Shown piece by piece: positions 9,393 to 19,146 of a stretch of DNA of 64,000 nt; position 1 is the stretch's first letter, and the number at the start of each line of letters is the position of its first letter. The DNA is from Massilia sp. UMI-21. Its GTDB lineage: Bacteria > Pseudomonadota > Gammaproteobacteria > Burkholderiales > Burkholderiaceae_D. The position numbers and the translations under genes are program-made. The stretch is from positions 806,001 through 870,000 of the forward strand of contig CP063848.1 of the NCBI GenBank assembly GCA_015277795.1. The letters are read 5' to 3'. A model generated the notes under the pieces. That model had not been told where the DNA came from. It did not search any database and saw only the letters and a list, made by a program, of their open reading frames with translations.

Positions 9393-10931
9393 TCAGGTCC
9401 CCAGGAACAGCTTGTACACCGGGTTGGCACTCTCGTCCCAGTACCGGTACCCGAGGGTCGCCAGGAACTGCCGGAACTCGTCCATCTCGGCCGCCGGCAC
9501 CTGCAGGCCGACCAGGATGCGTCCCACGTCGCCGCCCTGGTTGCGGTAGTGGAACAGCGAGATGTTCCAGTTCGGCGCCATGCTGTCGAGGAAGCGCATC
9601 AGCGCGCCCGGGCGTTCGGGGAACTCGAAACGATACAGCAATTCGTTCTCGGCCAGTGCGCTTTTTCCGCCCACCAGGTGGCGGATGTGCAGCTTGGCCA
9701 TCTCGTCGTGGGTCAGGTCGAGGGTGCGGAAATCGTGTTCCTCGAAGGTGCGCGCCAGCAGGCCCGACTCGCTGCGGCTGCCCACCTGCACGCCCACGAA
9801 AATGTGCGCTTCGCGCGCGTCGCTGATGCGGTAGTTGAATTCGGTGACGTTGCGCGGGCCGACCAGCGCGCAGAAGCGCCGGAAGCTGCCGCGCTGTTCG
9901 GGGATGGTCACCGCGAACACGGCTTCGCGCGATTCGCCCAGTTCCGCACGCTCGGCCACGAAGCGCAGGCGGTCGAAGTTCATGTTGGCGCCGCAGGCCA
10001 CCGCCACCAGGGTTTCGCCCTTGACCGGCATGCGTCCCATCTGCGAGCGTTCGACATACGCCTTGGCGCCGGCCACCGCCAGCGCGCCGGCCGGCTCCAG
10101 GATGCTGCGCGTGTCCTGGAACACGTCCTGGATCGCCGCGCAGATCGCATCGGTGTCGACGATGATGATCTCGTCCACCACCCGTTGCGCCACGCGGAAG
10201 GTCTCTTCGCCCACCAGGCGCACCGCGGTGCCGTCCGAGAACAGGCCGACATCGGTGAGCGTGACGCGCTGGCCGGCCTTCAGGCTCCTGGCCATCGCAT
10301 CCGAATCGATGGTCTGCACGCCGATCACCTTGATGTCGGGGCGCACCGCCTTGACGTAGGCGCCCACGCCCGCGACCAGGCCGCCGCCGCCGATGGCGAC
10401 GAAGATCGCGTGGATCGGGCCCGAGTGCTGGCGCAGGATCTCCATGCCGATGGTGCCCTGGCCGGCAATCACGTCGGGGTCGTCGAAGGGATGCACAAAA
10501 GTAAGGCGCTGCTCTTTTTCCAGCAGCAGCGCGTGGTTGTAGGCGTCGGTATAGGAGTCGCCGTGCAGCACCACCTCGACGCTGGCGCCGCCGCGCGACT
10601 TCACCGCGTCGATCTTCACCTGCGGGGTGGTGGTCGGCATCACGATCAGGGCGCGGCAGCCCAGGCGCGCGGCCGACAGGGCGACGCCCTGCGCGTGGTT
10701 GCCGGCCGAGGCGCAGATCACGCCGCGCTTGAGCTGTTCCGGCGTCAGGTTGGCCATCTTGTTGTAGGCGCCGCGCAGCTTGAAGCTGAACACGCTCTGC
10801 ATGTCCTCGCGCTTGAAGTAGATGCGGTTGCCCATGCGCTGCGACAGGGTCGGCGCGTACTCGAGCGGGGTTTCTTCGGCCACGTCGTAGACGCGGGCGG
10901 TCAGGATTCTCTTGAGGTAGTCGGTAGTCAT
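9393..10931 (-). CDS. ilvA: threonine ammonia-lyase, biosynthetic (IlvA)
   Basis: 512 aa. PLP enzyme deaminating threonine to 2-oxobutanoate, first step of isoleucine synthesis. The N-terminal fold-type II catalytic domain has the PLP lysine in SFKLRGAYNKMA, ASAGNHAQGVALSAA, and the phosphate-binding GGGGL loop. The C-terminal part holds two ACT-like regulatory domains (from about residue 330), as in the isoleucine-inhibited biosynthetic form rather than the short catabolic enzyme. The ATG at 10931 (MTTDYLKRIL) is chosen; a 21-residue upstream extension has no family support. A divergent, overlapping pair of TATAAT boxes lies upstream at 11088-11095. Confidence 0.95.
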   Translation of the reverse strand: MTTDYLKRILTARVYDVAEETPLEYAPTLSQRMGNRIYFKREDMQSVFSFKLRGAYNKMANLTPEQLKRGVICASAGNHAQGVALSAARLGCRALIVMPTTTPQVKIDAVKSRGGASVEVVLHGDSYTDAYNHALLLEKEQRLTFVHPFDDPDVIAGQGTIGMEILRQHSGPIHAIFVAIGGGGLVAGVGAYVKAVRPDIKVIGVQTIDSDAMARSLKAGQRVTLTDVGLFSDGTAVRLVGEETFRVAQRVVDEIIIVDTDAICAAIQDVFQDTRSILEPAGALAVAGAKAYVERSQMGRMPVKGETLVAVACGANMNFDRLRFVAERAELGESREAVFAVTIPEQRGSFRRFCALVGPRNVTEFNYRISDAREAHIFVGVQVGSRSESGLLARTFEEHDFRTLDLTHDEMAKLHIRHLVGGKSALAENELLYRFEFPERPGALMRFLDSMAPNWNISLFHYRNQGGDVGRILVGLQVPAAEMDEFRQFLATLGYRYWDESANPVYKLFLGT

Positions 10932-11087
10932 GGTCGGCGATCGGTAGGCTGCAATGCCGGCAGGGGATGGGCCGACGGTCCGGACGACGCACACTGTTCT
11001 GCTCGGAGGGTGACCGGGGACGAAGTGGCGATACGGCGCGCTGGATATCAGGCTCGGCGTATTGTGTCGTTACGTTAAGTGATCCTC

Positions 11088-11095
11088 ATTATAAT
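11088..11095. promoter_or_regulatory. overlapping divergent -10 boxes between ilvA and the YqaA-type gene
   Basis: The palindrome CATTATAATG gives a perfect TATAAT on both strands (plus 11090-11095, minus 11088-11093). The -35 regions are poor on both sides (about 3 of 6). It could serve ilvA leftward and the gene at 11156 rightward, in a mutually exclusive way. Confidence 0.4.
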
Positions 11096-11155
11096 GGACC
11101 ATCCTCTCAACCGCTCAAGCCTGTTGCCGAAGCTAGAATTCAAGCTCACCCATCG

Positions 11156-11659
11156 ATGATCGAAAACGCCGTCCTCTGGCTCCTGAATGTCCTTGCCGCG
11201 CCGACCATCGGCCTGACTTCCATCTTCGTCATCAGCTTCATCTCGGCTACGCTGTTGCCGCTGGGCTCGGAACCGGCCGTGTTTGCGGTGGTCAAAGCCA
11301 ACCCGGCCATGTTCTGGCCGGCCATCTTCGTAGGCACCCTGGGCAACACCCTGGGCGGAGCGGTGGATTACTTCGTCGGTTACCGCGCCAAGATCGCCTT
11401 CGCCAAGGAGCGCCAGAGCCGCTGGTTCGGCTGGCTCAAGAAGTACGGCGCCAAGACCATGCTGCTGTCCTGGGTGCCGGGTGTGGGCGACCCGCTGTGT
11501 ACGCTGGCCGGCTGGCTGCACCTGCCGTTCTGGCCGAGTGTGATGTACATGGCGATAGGGAAATTTCTGCGCTACGTCACCATGACGGCGGTGCTGCTGT
11601 ACATCCCGGACGGGTTCTGGAAGACGGTCGGGGATTTCTTCGAGCGCCTGATCGGTTGA
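11156..11659 (+). CDS. VTT/SNARE-associated (YqaA-type DedA-like) membrane protein
   Basis: 167 aa with about four hydrophobic segments. It matches the small YqaA branch of the VTT (DedA/TMEM41) superfamily, whose larger members move lipids across membranes. Key parts: LISFISATLLPLGSEPAVFA-like N terminus, GNTLGGAVDYFVGY and the family hallmark WVPGVGDPLCTLAGWLHLP, then KFLRYV. The start at 11156 (MIENAVLWLL) is chosen because the frame upstream runs through the intergenic region. Specific function is unknown. Confidence 0.8.
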   Translation: MIENAVLWLLNVLAAPTIGLTSIFVISFISATLLPLGSEPAVFAVVKANPAMFWPAIFVGTLGNTLGGAVDYFVGYRAKIAFAKERQSRWFGWLKKYGAKTMLLSWVPGVGDPLCTLAGWLHLPFWPSVMYMAIGKFLRYVTMTAVLLYIPDGFWKTVGDFFERLIG

Positions 11660-11737
11660 GCGGGCCCGCCGGCGCCACGACGCCGGCATGCCGGCTTGCC
11701 CGACACCCAAGTGCTGGCGGCCCTGTATCATGGCGCC

Positions 11738-12046
11738 ATGAACAAAACTCCAAGCATTCTTTCGCTGGTCCTCGTACTCGTCGCCCTGGCCGTCTTCGGC
11801 TACTTCGGCGCCCGCTACATGCTGAACTCGCACTCCGAATCGACCATGGAGCAATTGCGCATCGTCTGGCCCGGCGTCGCCAGCCTGCCGGAACAGGACG
11901 GCGGCTTTCTCACCGAACTGGCCCTGACCTGCAACGTGGTCGAGCGCCCGCCGGTGCGCGCGGAAGTGATCAACTGCCTGCGTTCGGTCGAGATGGATGC
12001 GAGCGCGACTGCGCGGCTGGACCGCTTGCTCAAGCAAGCGCCGTAA
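11738..12046 (+). CDS. small hypothetical membrane-anchored protein
   Basis: 102 aa, not recognised. It has one N-terminal hydrophobic segment (LSLVLVLVALAVFGYFGARYML, about residues 7-28) that could be an uncleaved anchor. A short periplasmic domain follows with two cysteines (LTCNVV and VINCLRS) that might form a disulfide. The ATG at 11738 is chosen; a longer frame from 11696 has no support. It lies alone between the YqaA-type gene and the DUF3683 oxidoreductase. Codon use looks native. Confidence 0.6.
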   Translation: MNKTPSILSLVLVLVALAVFGYFGARYMLNSHSESTMEQLRIVWPGVASLPEQDGGFLTELALTCNVVERPPVRAEVINCLRSVEMDASATARLDRLLKQAP

Positions 12047-12298
12047 GGATAGCGACGCGACGCGCCCGGCGCGGTATCGCCTGCAAGCGAGCCATACGCA
12101 ATGAGGCATTATTTGTCTGCATGCAAATAAGTGATGCAATGCGGCCATTTTGTGCAAAGGAAATTTGCATTGGATGAGCCTTGTTGGCATTTCCTTGCTC
12201 CGCGTATTTGTCGTTTTCTTACTGCCTGCCTGCGTGGTGCACCGCAATAAGCTAGAATGAACCTCCTTCGGACCCGTCCGACCGACGCCAAGCAATCC

Positions 12299-15200
12299 AT
12301 GAACGCGCCCGCACACATCCATACCCTGCTCGCCGACAATGCTCCTGCTCGCCTGCGCGAGATCCCCTACAACTACACCTCGTTTTCCGATCGCGAGATC
12401 GTGATCCGGCTGCTGGGGGAGTCCTCGTGGCGCCTGCTCGACGAGCTGCGCGGGGCGCGCCAGACCGGCCGCTCGGCACGCATGCTGTACGAGGTGCTGG
12501 GCGACATCTGGGTGGTGCGCCGCAATCCCTACCTGCAGGACGACCTGCTGGATAACCCCAAGCGCCGCCAGAAGCTGATCGACGCGCTGCACCACCGCCT
12601 GGGCGAAGTCGACAAGCGCCGCCTGAGCGTGGACGCCGGCGACGGTGCCGATGGTGAAGCGGCCGCCGCGCGCAGCGCCGCGGTCGAGCAGCTCCTGGCC
12701 GCCGCGCGCAAGGCCGTCGACGATTTCGCGCACGAGTTCCGCGCGACCTACGACCTGCGCAAGCGCGCGAAGCAGGTGCTGGGCGCCTACACCGACAAGC
12801 GCAACATCCGCTTCGACGGCATGCACCGCATTTCGCACGTCACCGACGCCACCGACTGGCGCGTCGAGTATCCCTTCCTGGTACTGCTGCCCGACAGCGA
12901 GGACGAGATGGCCGGCCTGGTCAAGGGCTGCATCGAACTGGGCCTGACCATCATCCCGCGCGGCGGCGGCACCGGCTACACCGGCGGCGCGATTCCGCTC
13001 ACGCCGGTGTCGGCCGTGATCAACACCGAAAAGCTGATCCAGCTGGGCGAGGTCGAAATGACCCGCCTGCCGGGCGTGGACCGCGAATACGCCACCATCC
13101 ATACCTTTGCCGGCGTCGTCACCCAGCGCGTTTCGCAGGCGGCCGAGAAGGCCGGTTTCGTGTTCGCGGTCGACCCGACCTCGGCCCACGCCTCCTGCAT
13201 CGGCGGCAACATCGCCATGAATGCGGGCGGCAAGAAGGCCGTCTTGTGGGGCACCGCGCTCGATAACCTGGCTTCCTGGCGCATGGTCGATCCCAACGGC
13301 GACTGGCTCGACGTCACGCGCATGGACCACAACCTGTCCAAGATCCACGACGCGCCGGTGGCCACCTTCAAGCTGGAGTGGACCCATCCGTCGCCACGCG
13401 GCGCGGCCAAAGGCGAGCCGTTCCGCACCGAGACGCTCACCATCGAGGGCCGCCGCTTCCGCAAGGAAGGTCTGGGCAAGGACGTCACCGACAAGTTCCT
13501 GGCCGGCCTGCCGGGCATCCAGAAAGAGGGCACCGACGGCCTGATCACGTCGAGCCGCTGGATCCTGCACAAGATGCCGAAGTTCACCCGCACCGTGGCG
13601 CTGGAATTCTTCGGCCAGGCGCGCGATGCGATTCCGTCGATCGTCGAGATCAAGGATTACCTCGACGGCCTGCCGAAGAACGGCGACCCCGCCTTTTCCA
13701 CCATCCGCCTGGCCGGCCTGGAACACCTGGACGAGCGCTACCTGCGCGCGGTCGGCTACGCCACCAAATCCAAGCGCGGCGTGCTGCCCAAGATGGCGCT
13801 GTTCGGCGACATCGTCGGCGACGACGAGAACGCGGTCGCCATCGCCGCCTCGGAAGTGGTGCGCCTGGCGAATACCCGCGTCGGCGAAGGTTTTGTCGCC
13901 GTCAGCCCGGAAGCACGCAAGAAATTCTGGCTGGACCGGGCCCGCACCGCGGCCATCGCGCGCCACACCAACGCCTTCAAGATCAACGAAGACGTGGTGA
14001 TTCCCCTGAACCGCATGGGCGAGTACACCGACGGCATCGAGCGCATCAACGTCGAGCTGTCGATCAAGAACAAGCTGCAGTTGGCAGGGGAGCTGCACGC
14101 CTGGCTGTCGAACGAGCACCTGCCGATCGAGAAGAGCGACGACGCCACGGGCGACAGCGTGGACCGCGCCGAGATCCTGGGCGACCGCCCGCAGCAGGCG
14201 GTGGCGCTGGTGGAGCAGGTCGCGGCGCGCTGGGGCTTCATCCTGGCCAAGCTCGACCAGCCGCTGGCCGAGGTGCGCGGCAGGCTCGGTGAACTGGGCC
14301 TGGATGCACTGTCGCAGGCCATCGACCTGCGCATCGGCAAGCAGCCGGATGCGCTGCTGTTCGACGTGGTGCAAGACCACACCATCCGCATCTCGTGGAA
14401 GCAGGAACTGCGCGCGCCGCTGCGCCAGATCTTCAATGGCGCGGCCTATAAATGCATCCTCGAGGAGTGTAGCGCGATCCACAAGCGCGTGCTGCGCTCG
14501 CGCGTGTTCGTGGCCCTGCACATGCACGCCGGCGACGGCAACGTGCACACCAACCTCCCGGTGAACTCGGACGACTACGCGATGCTGCAGGACGCCCACC
14601 AGGCGGTCGAGCGCATCATGCGGCTGGCGCGTTCGCTGGACGGCGTGATCTCGGGCGAGCATGGCATCGGCATCACCAAGCTCGAATTCCTCACCGACGA
14701 CGAGATCCGCGAATTCCGCGAGTACAAAACCCGCGTCGATCCGGAAGGCCGCTTCAACAAGGGCAAGCTGCTCAACACCACGGCGGTATCGGCCGACCTC
14801 ACCAACGCCTACACGCCGTCCTTCGGCCTGATGGGCCACGAATCGCTGATCATGCAGCAGAGCGACATCGGCGAGATCGCGGGCAGCATCAAGGATTGCC
14901 TGCGCTGCGGCAAGTGCAAGCCGGTCTGCACCACCCACGTGCCGGAGGCAAACCTGCTGTACTCGCCGCGCGACAAGATCCTGGCGACGTCGGCCCTGAT
15001 CGAAGCCTTCCTGTACGAAGAGCAGACCCGCCGCGGCGTGTCGATCCGCCACTGGGAAGAATTCGAAGACGTGTCCGACCACTGCACCGTGTGCCACAAG
15101 TGCGTGACACCATGCCCGGTCGACATCGACTTCGGCGACGTCTCGATGAACATGCGTAACCTGCTGCGCAAGATGGACAAGCGCAGCTTCAAGCCGGCCA

Positions 15201-16309
15201 ACCGCGCCGCCATGTTCTTCCTGAACGCGACCGACCCGACCACCATCAACGCCACCCGCAAGGTGATGGTCGACTGGGGCTACAAGGCCCAGCGCCTGGG
15301 CAACCAGATGCTGCGCGGCCTGGCCAAGCCGCAGGTGGAAGCGCCGCCCCCGACCACCGGCAAGGCCCCGGTGCGCGAGCAGGTGATCCACTTCATCAAC
15401 AAGAAAATGCCGGGCAACCTGCCGAAGAAGACCGCGCGCGCGCTGCTCGACATCGAGGACGACAAGGTCATCCCGATCATCCGCAACCCGAAGGCGACCA
15501 ACGCCGACACCGAAGCCGTGTTCTACTTCCCCGGCTGCGGTTCGGAGCGCCTGTTCTCGCAGGTGGGCCTGGCCACCCAGGCGATGCTGTGGGAAGTGGG
15601 CGTGCAGACCGTGCTGCCGCCGGGCTACCTGTGCTGCGGCTATCCGCAGCGCGGCGCCGGCCAGTACGACAAGGCCGACAAGATGGTGACGGATAACCGC
15701 GTGCTGTTCCACCGCATGGCCAACACGCTGAACTACCTCGACATCAAGACGGTCGTGGTGTCCTGCGGCACCTGCTACGACTCGCTGGCGAACTACGAGT
15801 TCGACAAGATCTTCCCGGGCTGCCGCCTCATCGACATCCACGAATACCTGATGGAGAAGGGCGTGAAGCTCGAAGGCGTCACCGGCACCCGCTACATGTA
15901 CCACGACCCCTGCCACACGCCGATGAAGATGCAGGACTCGCTCAAGACCGTCAACGCGCTGGTCTCGACCGTCGACAACGTGAAGATCGAGAAGAACGAC
16001 CGCTGCTGCGGCGAGTCGGGCACCTTCGCCGTGAGCCGTCCGGACATCGCCACCCAGGTCCGCTCGCGCAAGCAGGGCGAGATGGAGAAGGGCGCCGACA
16101 AGCTGCGCGACGACGGCTTCAAGGGCGAGGTCAAGATCCTGACCAGTTGCCCGTCCTGCCTGCAGGGCCTGTCGCGCTACAACCACGATGCCGGCACCAC
16201 CGCCGACTACATCGTGGTGGAGATGGCCAGGCACCTGCTGGGCGAGAACTGGATGCCCGACTACGTCGCCCGCGCCAACAACGGCGGCATCGAAAGGGTG
16301 CTGGTATGA
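12299..16309 (+). CDS. FAD-linked oxidase / 4Fe-4S / CCG-domain oxidoreductase with N-terminal DUF3683
   Basis: 1336 aa. It combines in one chain the parts of a GlcD/Dld-type 2-hydroxyacid dehydrogenase and its Fe-S partner. An N-terminal DUF3683 region ([19 protein letters not shown]) is followed by an FAD-binding PCMH domain ([16 protein letters not shown]) and an FAD-oxidase C domain ([25 protein letters not shown]). Two 4Fe-4S motifs follow ([11 protein letters not shown] near residue 867; [12 protein letters not shown] near 929), then two CCG cysteine-rich domains (CCGYPQRG near 1112; CCGESGTF near 1236). Likely oxidises D-lactate or a similar 2-hydroxyacid into the quinone pool; substrate unproven. 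The start at 12299 is preferred over 12257 because a TAGAAT box overlaps the latter. It is translationally coupled to the HIT gene. Confidence 0.9.
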   Translation: MNAPAHIHTLLADNAPARLREIPYNYTSFSDREIVIRLLGESSWRLLDELRGARQTGRSARMLYEVLGDIWVVRRNPYLQDDLLDNPKRRQKLIDALHHRLGEVDKRRLSVDAGDGADGEAAAARSAAVEQLLAAARKAVDDFAHEFRATYDLRKRAKQVLGAYTDKRNIRFDGMHRISHVTDATDWRVEYPFLVLLPDSEDEMAGLVKGCIELGLTIIPRGGGTGYTGGAIPLTPVSAVINTEKLIQLGEVEMTRLPGVDREYATIHTFAGVVTQRVSQAAEKAGFVFAVDPTSAHASCIGGNIAMNAGGKKAVLWGTALDNLASWRMVDPNGDWLDVTRMDHNLSKIHDAPVATFKLEWTHPSPRGAAKGEPFRTETLTIEGRRFRKEGLGKDVTDKFLAGLPGIQKEGTDGLITSSRWILHKMPKFTRTVALEFFGQARDAIPSIVEIKDYLDGLPKNGDPAFSTIRLAGLEHLDERYLRAVGYATKSKRGVLPKMALFGDIVGDDENAVAIAASEVVRLANTRVGEGFVAVSPEARKKFWLDRARTAAIARHTNAFKINEDVVIPLNRMGEYTDGIERINVELSIKNKLQLAGELHAWLSNEHLPIEKSDDATGDSVDRAEILGDRPQQAVALVEQVAARWGFILAKLDQPLAEVRGRLGELGLDALSQAIDLRIGKQPDALLFDVVQDHTIRISWKQELRAPLRQIFNGAAYKCILEECSAIHKRVLRSRVFVALHMHAGDGNVHTNLPVNSDDYAMLQDAHQAVERIMRLARSLDGVISGEHGIGITKLEFLTDDEIREFREYKTRVDPEGRFNKGKLLNTTAVSADLTNAYTPSFGLMGHESLIMQQSDIGEIAGSIKDCLRCGKCKPVCTTHVPEANLLYSPRDKILATSALIEAFLYEEQTRRGVSIRHWEEFEDVSDHCTVCHKCVTPCPVDIDFGDVSMNMRNLLRKMDKRSFKPANRAAMFFLNATDPTTINATRKVMVDWGYKAQRLGNQMLRGLAKPQVEAPPPTTGKAPVREQVIHFINKKMPGNLPKKTARALLDIEDDKVIPIIRNPKATNADTEAVFYFPGCGSERLFSQVGLATQAMLWEVGVQTVLPPGYLCCGYPQRGAGQYDKADKMVTDNRVLFHRMANTLNYLDIKTVVVSCGTCYDSLANYEFDKIFPGCRLIDIHEYLMEKGVKLEGVTGTRYMYHDPCHTPMKMQDSLKTVNALVSTVDNVKIEKNDRCCGESGTFAVSRPDIATQVRSRKQGEMEKGADKLRDDGFKGEVKILTSCPSCLQGLSRYNHDAGTTADYIVVEMARHLLGENWMPDYVARANNGGIERVLV

Positions 16310-16755
16310 GGGAAGGGATGAAGGAAGTGCGGCGCGAGCCCGGCTGCGAACTGTGCGACCTGCCGCTGCCCGCCGTCTGGCAGGACGAGAAGTTCTCGGT
16401 GATCCAGGTCGACGACGCGGCCTATCCCGGCTTTTGCCGCGTGATCTGGCGCGAGCACGTGCGCGAGATGAGCGACCTGTCATTTGATGACCGCCTGCTG
16501 CTGAACGATGCGGTATTCCGCGTCGAAGACGCGGTGCGCGAGGTGATGGCGCCGCTCAAGATCAACGTGGCCAGCCTCGGCAACGTGGTGCCGCACCTGC
16601 ACTGGCATATCATTCCGCGCTATGCGGACGATGCGCACTTCCCGGCGCCGGTATGGGCCCAGGCCGCGCGCCAGACCGATGAAGCGGTGCTGGCCGAACG
16701 CCGCGCGCTGCTGCCGGCGCTGGCGGCCGCCATCGCCCAACGTTTCAACGAATAA
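16306..16755 (+). CDS. HIT family protein
   Basis: 149 aa. Histidine-triad proteins hydrolyse or transfer nucleotides linked through phosphate. The triad motif HLHWHIIPR is clear near residues 104-112, preceded by [11 protein letters not shown]. An N-terminal CELCDLP pair of cysteines is typical of this bacterial subgroup. The start overlaps the stop of the preceding oxidoreductase (ATGA at 16306-16309). DUF971 follows after 11 bases. Substrate unknown. Confidence 0.9.
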   Translation: MREGMKEVRREPGCELCDLPLPAVWQDEKFSVIQVDDAAYPGFCRVIWREHVREMSDLSFDDRLLLNDAVFRVEDAVREVMAPLKINVASLGNVVPHLHWHIIPRYADDAHFPAPVWAQAARQTDEAVLAERRALLPALAAAIAQRFNE

Positions 16756-16766
16756 GAGGAGCCGCC

Positions 16767-17183
16767 ATGCCCACCCCAACTGACATCGCCGTGCGCCAGA
16801 AGTCGCGCCTGCTGGACATCGCCTTCGACGATGGCAGCGCGTTCTCGATCCCGTTCGAACTGATGCGCGTGTATTCGCCCTCGGCCGAAGTGAAAGGCCA
16901 CGGACCGGGCCAGGAAGTGCTGCAAGTCGGCAAGCGCGAAGTCGGCATCACCGGCGTGGAGCCGGTCGGCAACTACGCGATCAAGCCGCTGTTCGACGAC
17001 GGCCACGCCACCGGCATCTTCACCTGGGATTACCTGTATAAACTGGGCAGCGAGGGGGAGTCCTTGTGGCAGCAGTACCTGGGCCGCCTGCACGCGGCCG
17101 GCTTCGCGGGCGACAGCGGACGCGAACCGGGTACCGAACTGCCGGGCGCGGCGCCGACATCAGGCTGCGGCCATCACCACTGA
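16767..17183 (+). CDS. DUF971 domain protein (gamma-butyrobetaine hydroxylase-like N-terminal domain)
   Basis: 138 aa. The sequence carries the DUF971 fold (LDIAFDDGSAFSIPFELMRVYSPSAE, then VEPVGNYAIKPLFDDGHATGIFTWDYLY). The C terminus ends in SGCGHHH, a possible metal ligand set. In many betaproteobacteria a DUF971 gene stands directly upstream of ubiE. Here ubiE is 11.4 kb away, with the accessory segment in between. AGAGGAGCCGCC precedes the ATG. Function unknown; an association with Fe-S or ubiquinone metabolism is inference from context. Confidence 0.88.
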   Translation: MPTPTDIAVRQKSRLLDIAFDDGSAFSIPFELMRVYSPSAEVKGHGPGQEVLQVGKREVGITGVEPVGNYAIKPLFDDGHATGIFTWDYLYKLGSEGESLWQQYLGRLHAAGFAGDSGREPGTELPGAAPTSGCGHHH

Positions 17184-17184
17184 T

Positions 17185-17220
17185 CGTAGGGTGTGCGGCT
17201 TTGCCGCACACGCGTTCAAC
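17185..17220 (+). repeat. dispersed hairpin repeat family 1, copy D
   Basis: CGTAGGGTG overlapping arms TGTGCGG/CCGCACA around a CTTTG-type loop, then CGCGTTCAAC. It begins two bases after the DUF971 stop codon, marking the exact edge of the accessory segment. Confidence 0.85.
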
Positions 17221-17352
17221 TTCCTGTAGATCAGGAGCAGCGCCTCGCGCAAAGCGCCTGCAGGCGCATCGCTCGCAAGAGACGCTCGCACCCAATTATT
17301 CATGCCAGTGGTCGATTGAGCCAGGTCGTCAGCGGTGCTGGCGTACAAAAGC

Positions 17353-17382
17353 AAAAGAGCACGTCGATCGACGTGCTCTTTT
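17353..17382. terminator. 30-bp perfect palindrome, probable bidirectional terminator
   Basis: A perfect inverted repeat with arms AAAAGAGCACGTCGA and TCGACGTGCTCTTTT. It gives a long GC-containing stem with A-tract/T-tract ends on both strands, as in bidirectional Rho-independent terminators. It sits 10 bases before the left end of the IS3 element. The 17221-17352 stretch before it has no recognisable gene. Confidence 0.7.
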
Positions 17383-17444
17383 ATTTTCGCCTTGTCCCGT
17401 CCTGAAATCGGTTGTCTAAACTTGCCTTATTCAAGGAGAGCGAG

Positions 17445-17840
17445 ATGGCGATTGAGGGAAAGCGTACCCAGGCTGACTACACCTTGGCTTTTAAACAGGG
17501 GGTAGTTGCCGCGGTCGAAAAAGGCGAGATGACTTACAAAGAGGCGCAGAGGAAGTTCGGCATCCAGGGTCGAAGTACGGTGCTAGTATGGTTAAGACGA
17601 TACGGGCAGCAGGACTGGAGTTCGCTAGCTTTGCAACTTGTACGAGCCCAACCGGATATGACGCGACCTCTCACCCCCGAGCAACGGATCAAGCAGCTGG
17701 AAGCCGAGCTGGAAACCTCCCGGCAGCAGTCGCTCGTCTATAAGACGATGCTCGACGTCCTGGCCAAGGAGCATGGAGTGGCTGTCGTAAAAAAGCCTTT
17801 GCCCGAACAACGCAAATCCTTACGGAAAAAGAAGACCTGA
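17445..17840 (+). CDS. IS3-family transposase OrfA
   Basis: 131 aa. N-terminal helix-turn-helix that binds the IS ends (FKQGVVAAVEKGEMTYKEAQRKFGIQGRSTVLVWLRRYG), followed by a leucine-zipper-like coiled coil (QRIKQLEAELETSRQQSLVYKTM...). The ATG at 17445 has a strong AAGGAGAG ribosome-binding site. The end contains CGG-AAA-AAG; slipping back one base there (around 17826-17831) joins OrfB to give the OrfAB transposase, as in other IS3 elements. Confidence 0.93.
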   Translation: MAIEGKRTQADYTLAFKQGVVAAVEKGEMTYKEAQRKFGIQGRSTVLVWLRRYGQQDWSSLALQLVRAQPDMTRPLTPEQRIKQLEAELETSRQQSLVYKTMLDVLAKEHGVAVVKKPLPEQRKSLRKKKT

Positions 17841-17860
17841 GCGTTAGCCGGGTCTGCCAG

Positions 17861-18709
17861 TTGTTCGGGATCAGCCGTCAAGCACACTACAAGCGATTGC
17901 ATGCAGAAATTGGACGAACGGCACGCAACCGTGTGGCCGAGAAGTTAGTGCAGCAAGTACGGCTACGCCAACCCAGGATCGGCACGCGCAAGCTCTACTT
18001 TTTGCTCAAACGCCAATTTGTGCAGGCAGGATTAAAGCTGGGACGGGATGGACTGTTCGATGCACTGCGGCGCGCCAGGATGCTGGTGCATCCAAAACGC
18101 TGCTACCGCAAGACCACTAACTCCAAACACTGGATGCGCAAGCATCCAAATCTGGTGAAAGCGCAGGCTAAGCCAACGATGGCCGAGCAGCTGTGGGTGG
18201 CCGACATCACCTACATCGAAACGCGGGAAGCGACCGGCTACCTTAGCCTGGTGACCGACGCTTACTCGCGCAGGATCATGGGGCACCACTTGCACCATGA
18301 CCTGCACACCGACGGAGTGCTGAAAGCATGGAGCATGGCACTACGCTGCCGGGGCACCGAACGCCAGCTGATCCATCACTCCGACCGCGGCCTGCAATAC
18401 TGTGCAGAAGCCTATCAGCAGATTCATCGCCGGCACGGCGTTTTGTGCTCGATGACCGACGGCTACGACTGCTACCAGAACGCCTTGGCAGAACGAATCA
18501 ACGGTATTTTGAAGGCCGAGCTCTTGACTGCAGTGCCTCAAAACTTGGAGCAAGCCGCTACCATGGTGCAGCAGGCGATCCACATCTATAACCATGAGCG
18601 CCCGCATACGGCGCTGCAATACAGAACGCCCGATGCGGTGCACTGGGCGTCAGTAACATCAGATCTACAGGGTAACGAAAAAGGCCGTGACCCTGTCAAC
18701 CTACCTTAG
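17861..18709 (+). CDS. IS3-family transposase OrfB (DDE integrase domain)
   Basis: 282 aa counted from a TTG at 17861. The frame is open from the slippery run at about 17828 (..EDLSVSRVCQLFGISRQ), so the active protein is normally the OrfAB fusion. An HTH_21 region is followed by the rve integrase core with the catalytic triad: D in VADITYIE, D in IHHSDRGLQY, E in NALAERINGILKAEL. The YNHERPHTAL end motif is intact. No internal stop or frameshift is seen, so the element may be active. Confidence 0.92.
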   Translation: MFGISRQAHYKRLHAEIGRTARNRVAEKLVQQVRLRQPRIGTRKLYFLLKRQFVQAGLKLGRDGLFDALRRARMLVHPKRCYRKTTNSKHWMRKHPNLVKAQAKPTMAEQLWVADITYIETREATGYLSLVTDAYSRRIMGHHLHHDLHTDGVLKAWSMALRCRGTERQLIHHSDRGLQYCAEAYQQIHRRHGVLCSMTDGYDCYQNALAERINGILKAELLTAVPQNLEQAATMVQQAIHIYNHERPHTALQYRTPDAVHWASVTSDLQGNEKGRDPVNLP

Positions 18710-18720
18710 GACGTGACACC

Positions 18721-18737
18721 TGCCTGTTTTACAGGCA
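18721..18737 (-). terminator. hairpin terminator of the cold-shock gene, abutted by the IS
   Basis: TGCCTGT/ACAGGCA stem with a TTT loop, nine bases past the csp stop codon on the minus strand. The IS3 element begins (on the minus strand) two bases later, so any native sequence downstream of the hairpin has been replaced by IS DNA. Confidence 0.55.
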
Positions 18738-18745
18738 GCGGCGCA

Positions 18746-18952
18746 TTACGCCTGCGGCTGGATGTTCGCGGCCTGCTTGCCCTTCGGGCCGGCAGTGATG
18801 TCGAAGCTCACGCGCTGGTTTTCGGCCAGCGATTTGAAGCCTTGCGAATTGATGGCCGAAAAATGCGCAAAGACGTCTTCGCCGCCGCCGTCCGGGGTGA
18901 TGAAGCCGAAACCTTTTGCATCGTTAAACCACTTTACAGTGCCAGTCGCCAT
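18746..18952 (-). CDS. cold-shock protein (CspA family)
   Basis: 68 aa single cold-shock domain, an RNA chaperone. RNP1 is KGFGFITP and RNP2 is VFAHFSAI. The start [17 protein letters not shown] is family-typical. AGAGGGAATTACC precedes the ATG. Upstream a TATAAT on the minus strand (19045-19050) gives a leader of roughly 85 nt; csp genes often have regulatory leaders. The IS3 element lies immediately downstream. Confidence 0.95.
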   Translation of the reverse strand: MATGTVKWFNDAKGFGFITPDGGGEDVFAHFSAINSQGFKSLAENQRVSFDITAGPKGKQAANIQPQA

Positions 18953-19146
18953 GGTAATTCCCTCTTGAAGTTTATCTGTATTATCGCGTTGTCGGCCGTC
19001 CAGGAGGTATTCGATCCAGCTGCGTGCTCAACATTGCAAAAATGATTATAGAGACAAATTTTTAAAAGGGAAGCAACTTTTTCAATTGTGTGTCGCGCTT
19101 TTTTAACATTGCGCCCGCCCGTCTCCGGCAACGGCCGCCACGGCCA

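Larger units (their letters stand above)
17393..18718 (+). mobile_element. IS3-family insertion sequence, apparently intact (1326 bp)
   Basis: Terminal inverted repeats: left 17393-17414 (TGTCCCGTCCTGAAATCGGT..) and right 18697-18718 (reverse complement TGTCACGTCCTAAGGTAGGT..), 17 of the outer 22 bases matching. Each end is flanked by the direct repeat CCT (17390-17392 and 18719-18721), a 3-base target duplication typical of IS3 elements. It carries overlapping orfA and orfB with a -1 frameshift region. Insertion is immediately next to the terminator hairpin of the cold-shock gene. Confidence 0.93.

Noticed and set aside
12185..12199. TTGGCATTTCCTTGC ahead of the DUF3683 oxidoreductase, looking like a second sigma-54 promoter
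   Set aside because: GG and GC are 9 bases apart instead of the required 10, and no activator gene is nearby.
11075..16483. A stop-free minus-strand frame of about 5.4 kb opposite the DUF3683 oxidoreductase
   Set aside because: Composition artefact of GC-rich coding DNA; no domain is recognisable and the plus-strand gene has all its motifs.
17160..17354. A minus-strand frame (..DLAQSTTGMNNWVRASLASD..) between DUF971 and the IS3 element
   Set aside because: It runs through the family-1 repeat, has no ribosome-binding site and no recognisable domain. It might be a gene relic, but nothing supports that beyond composition.
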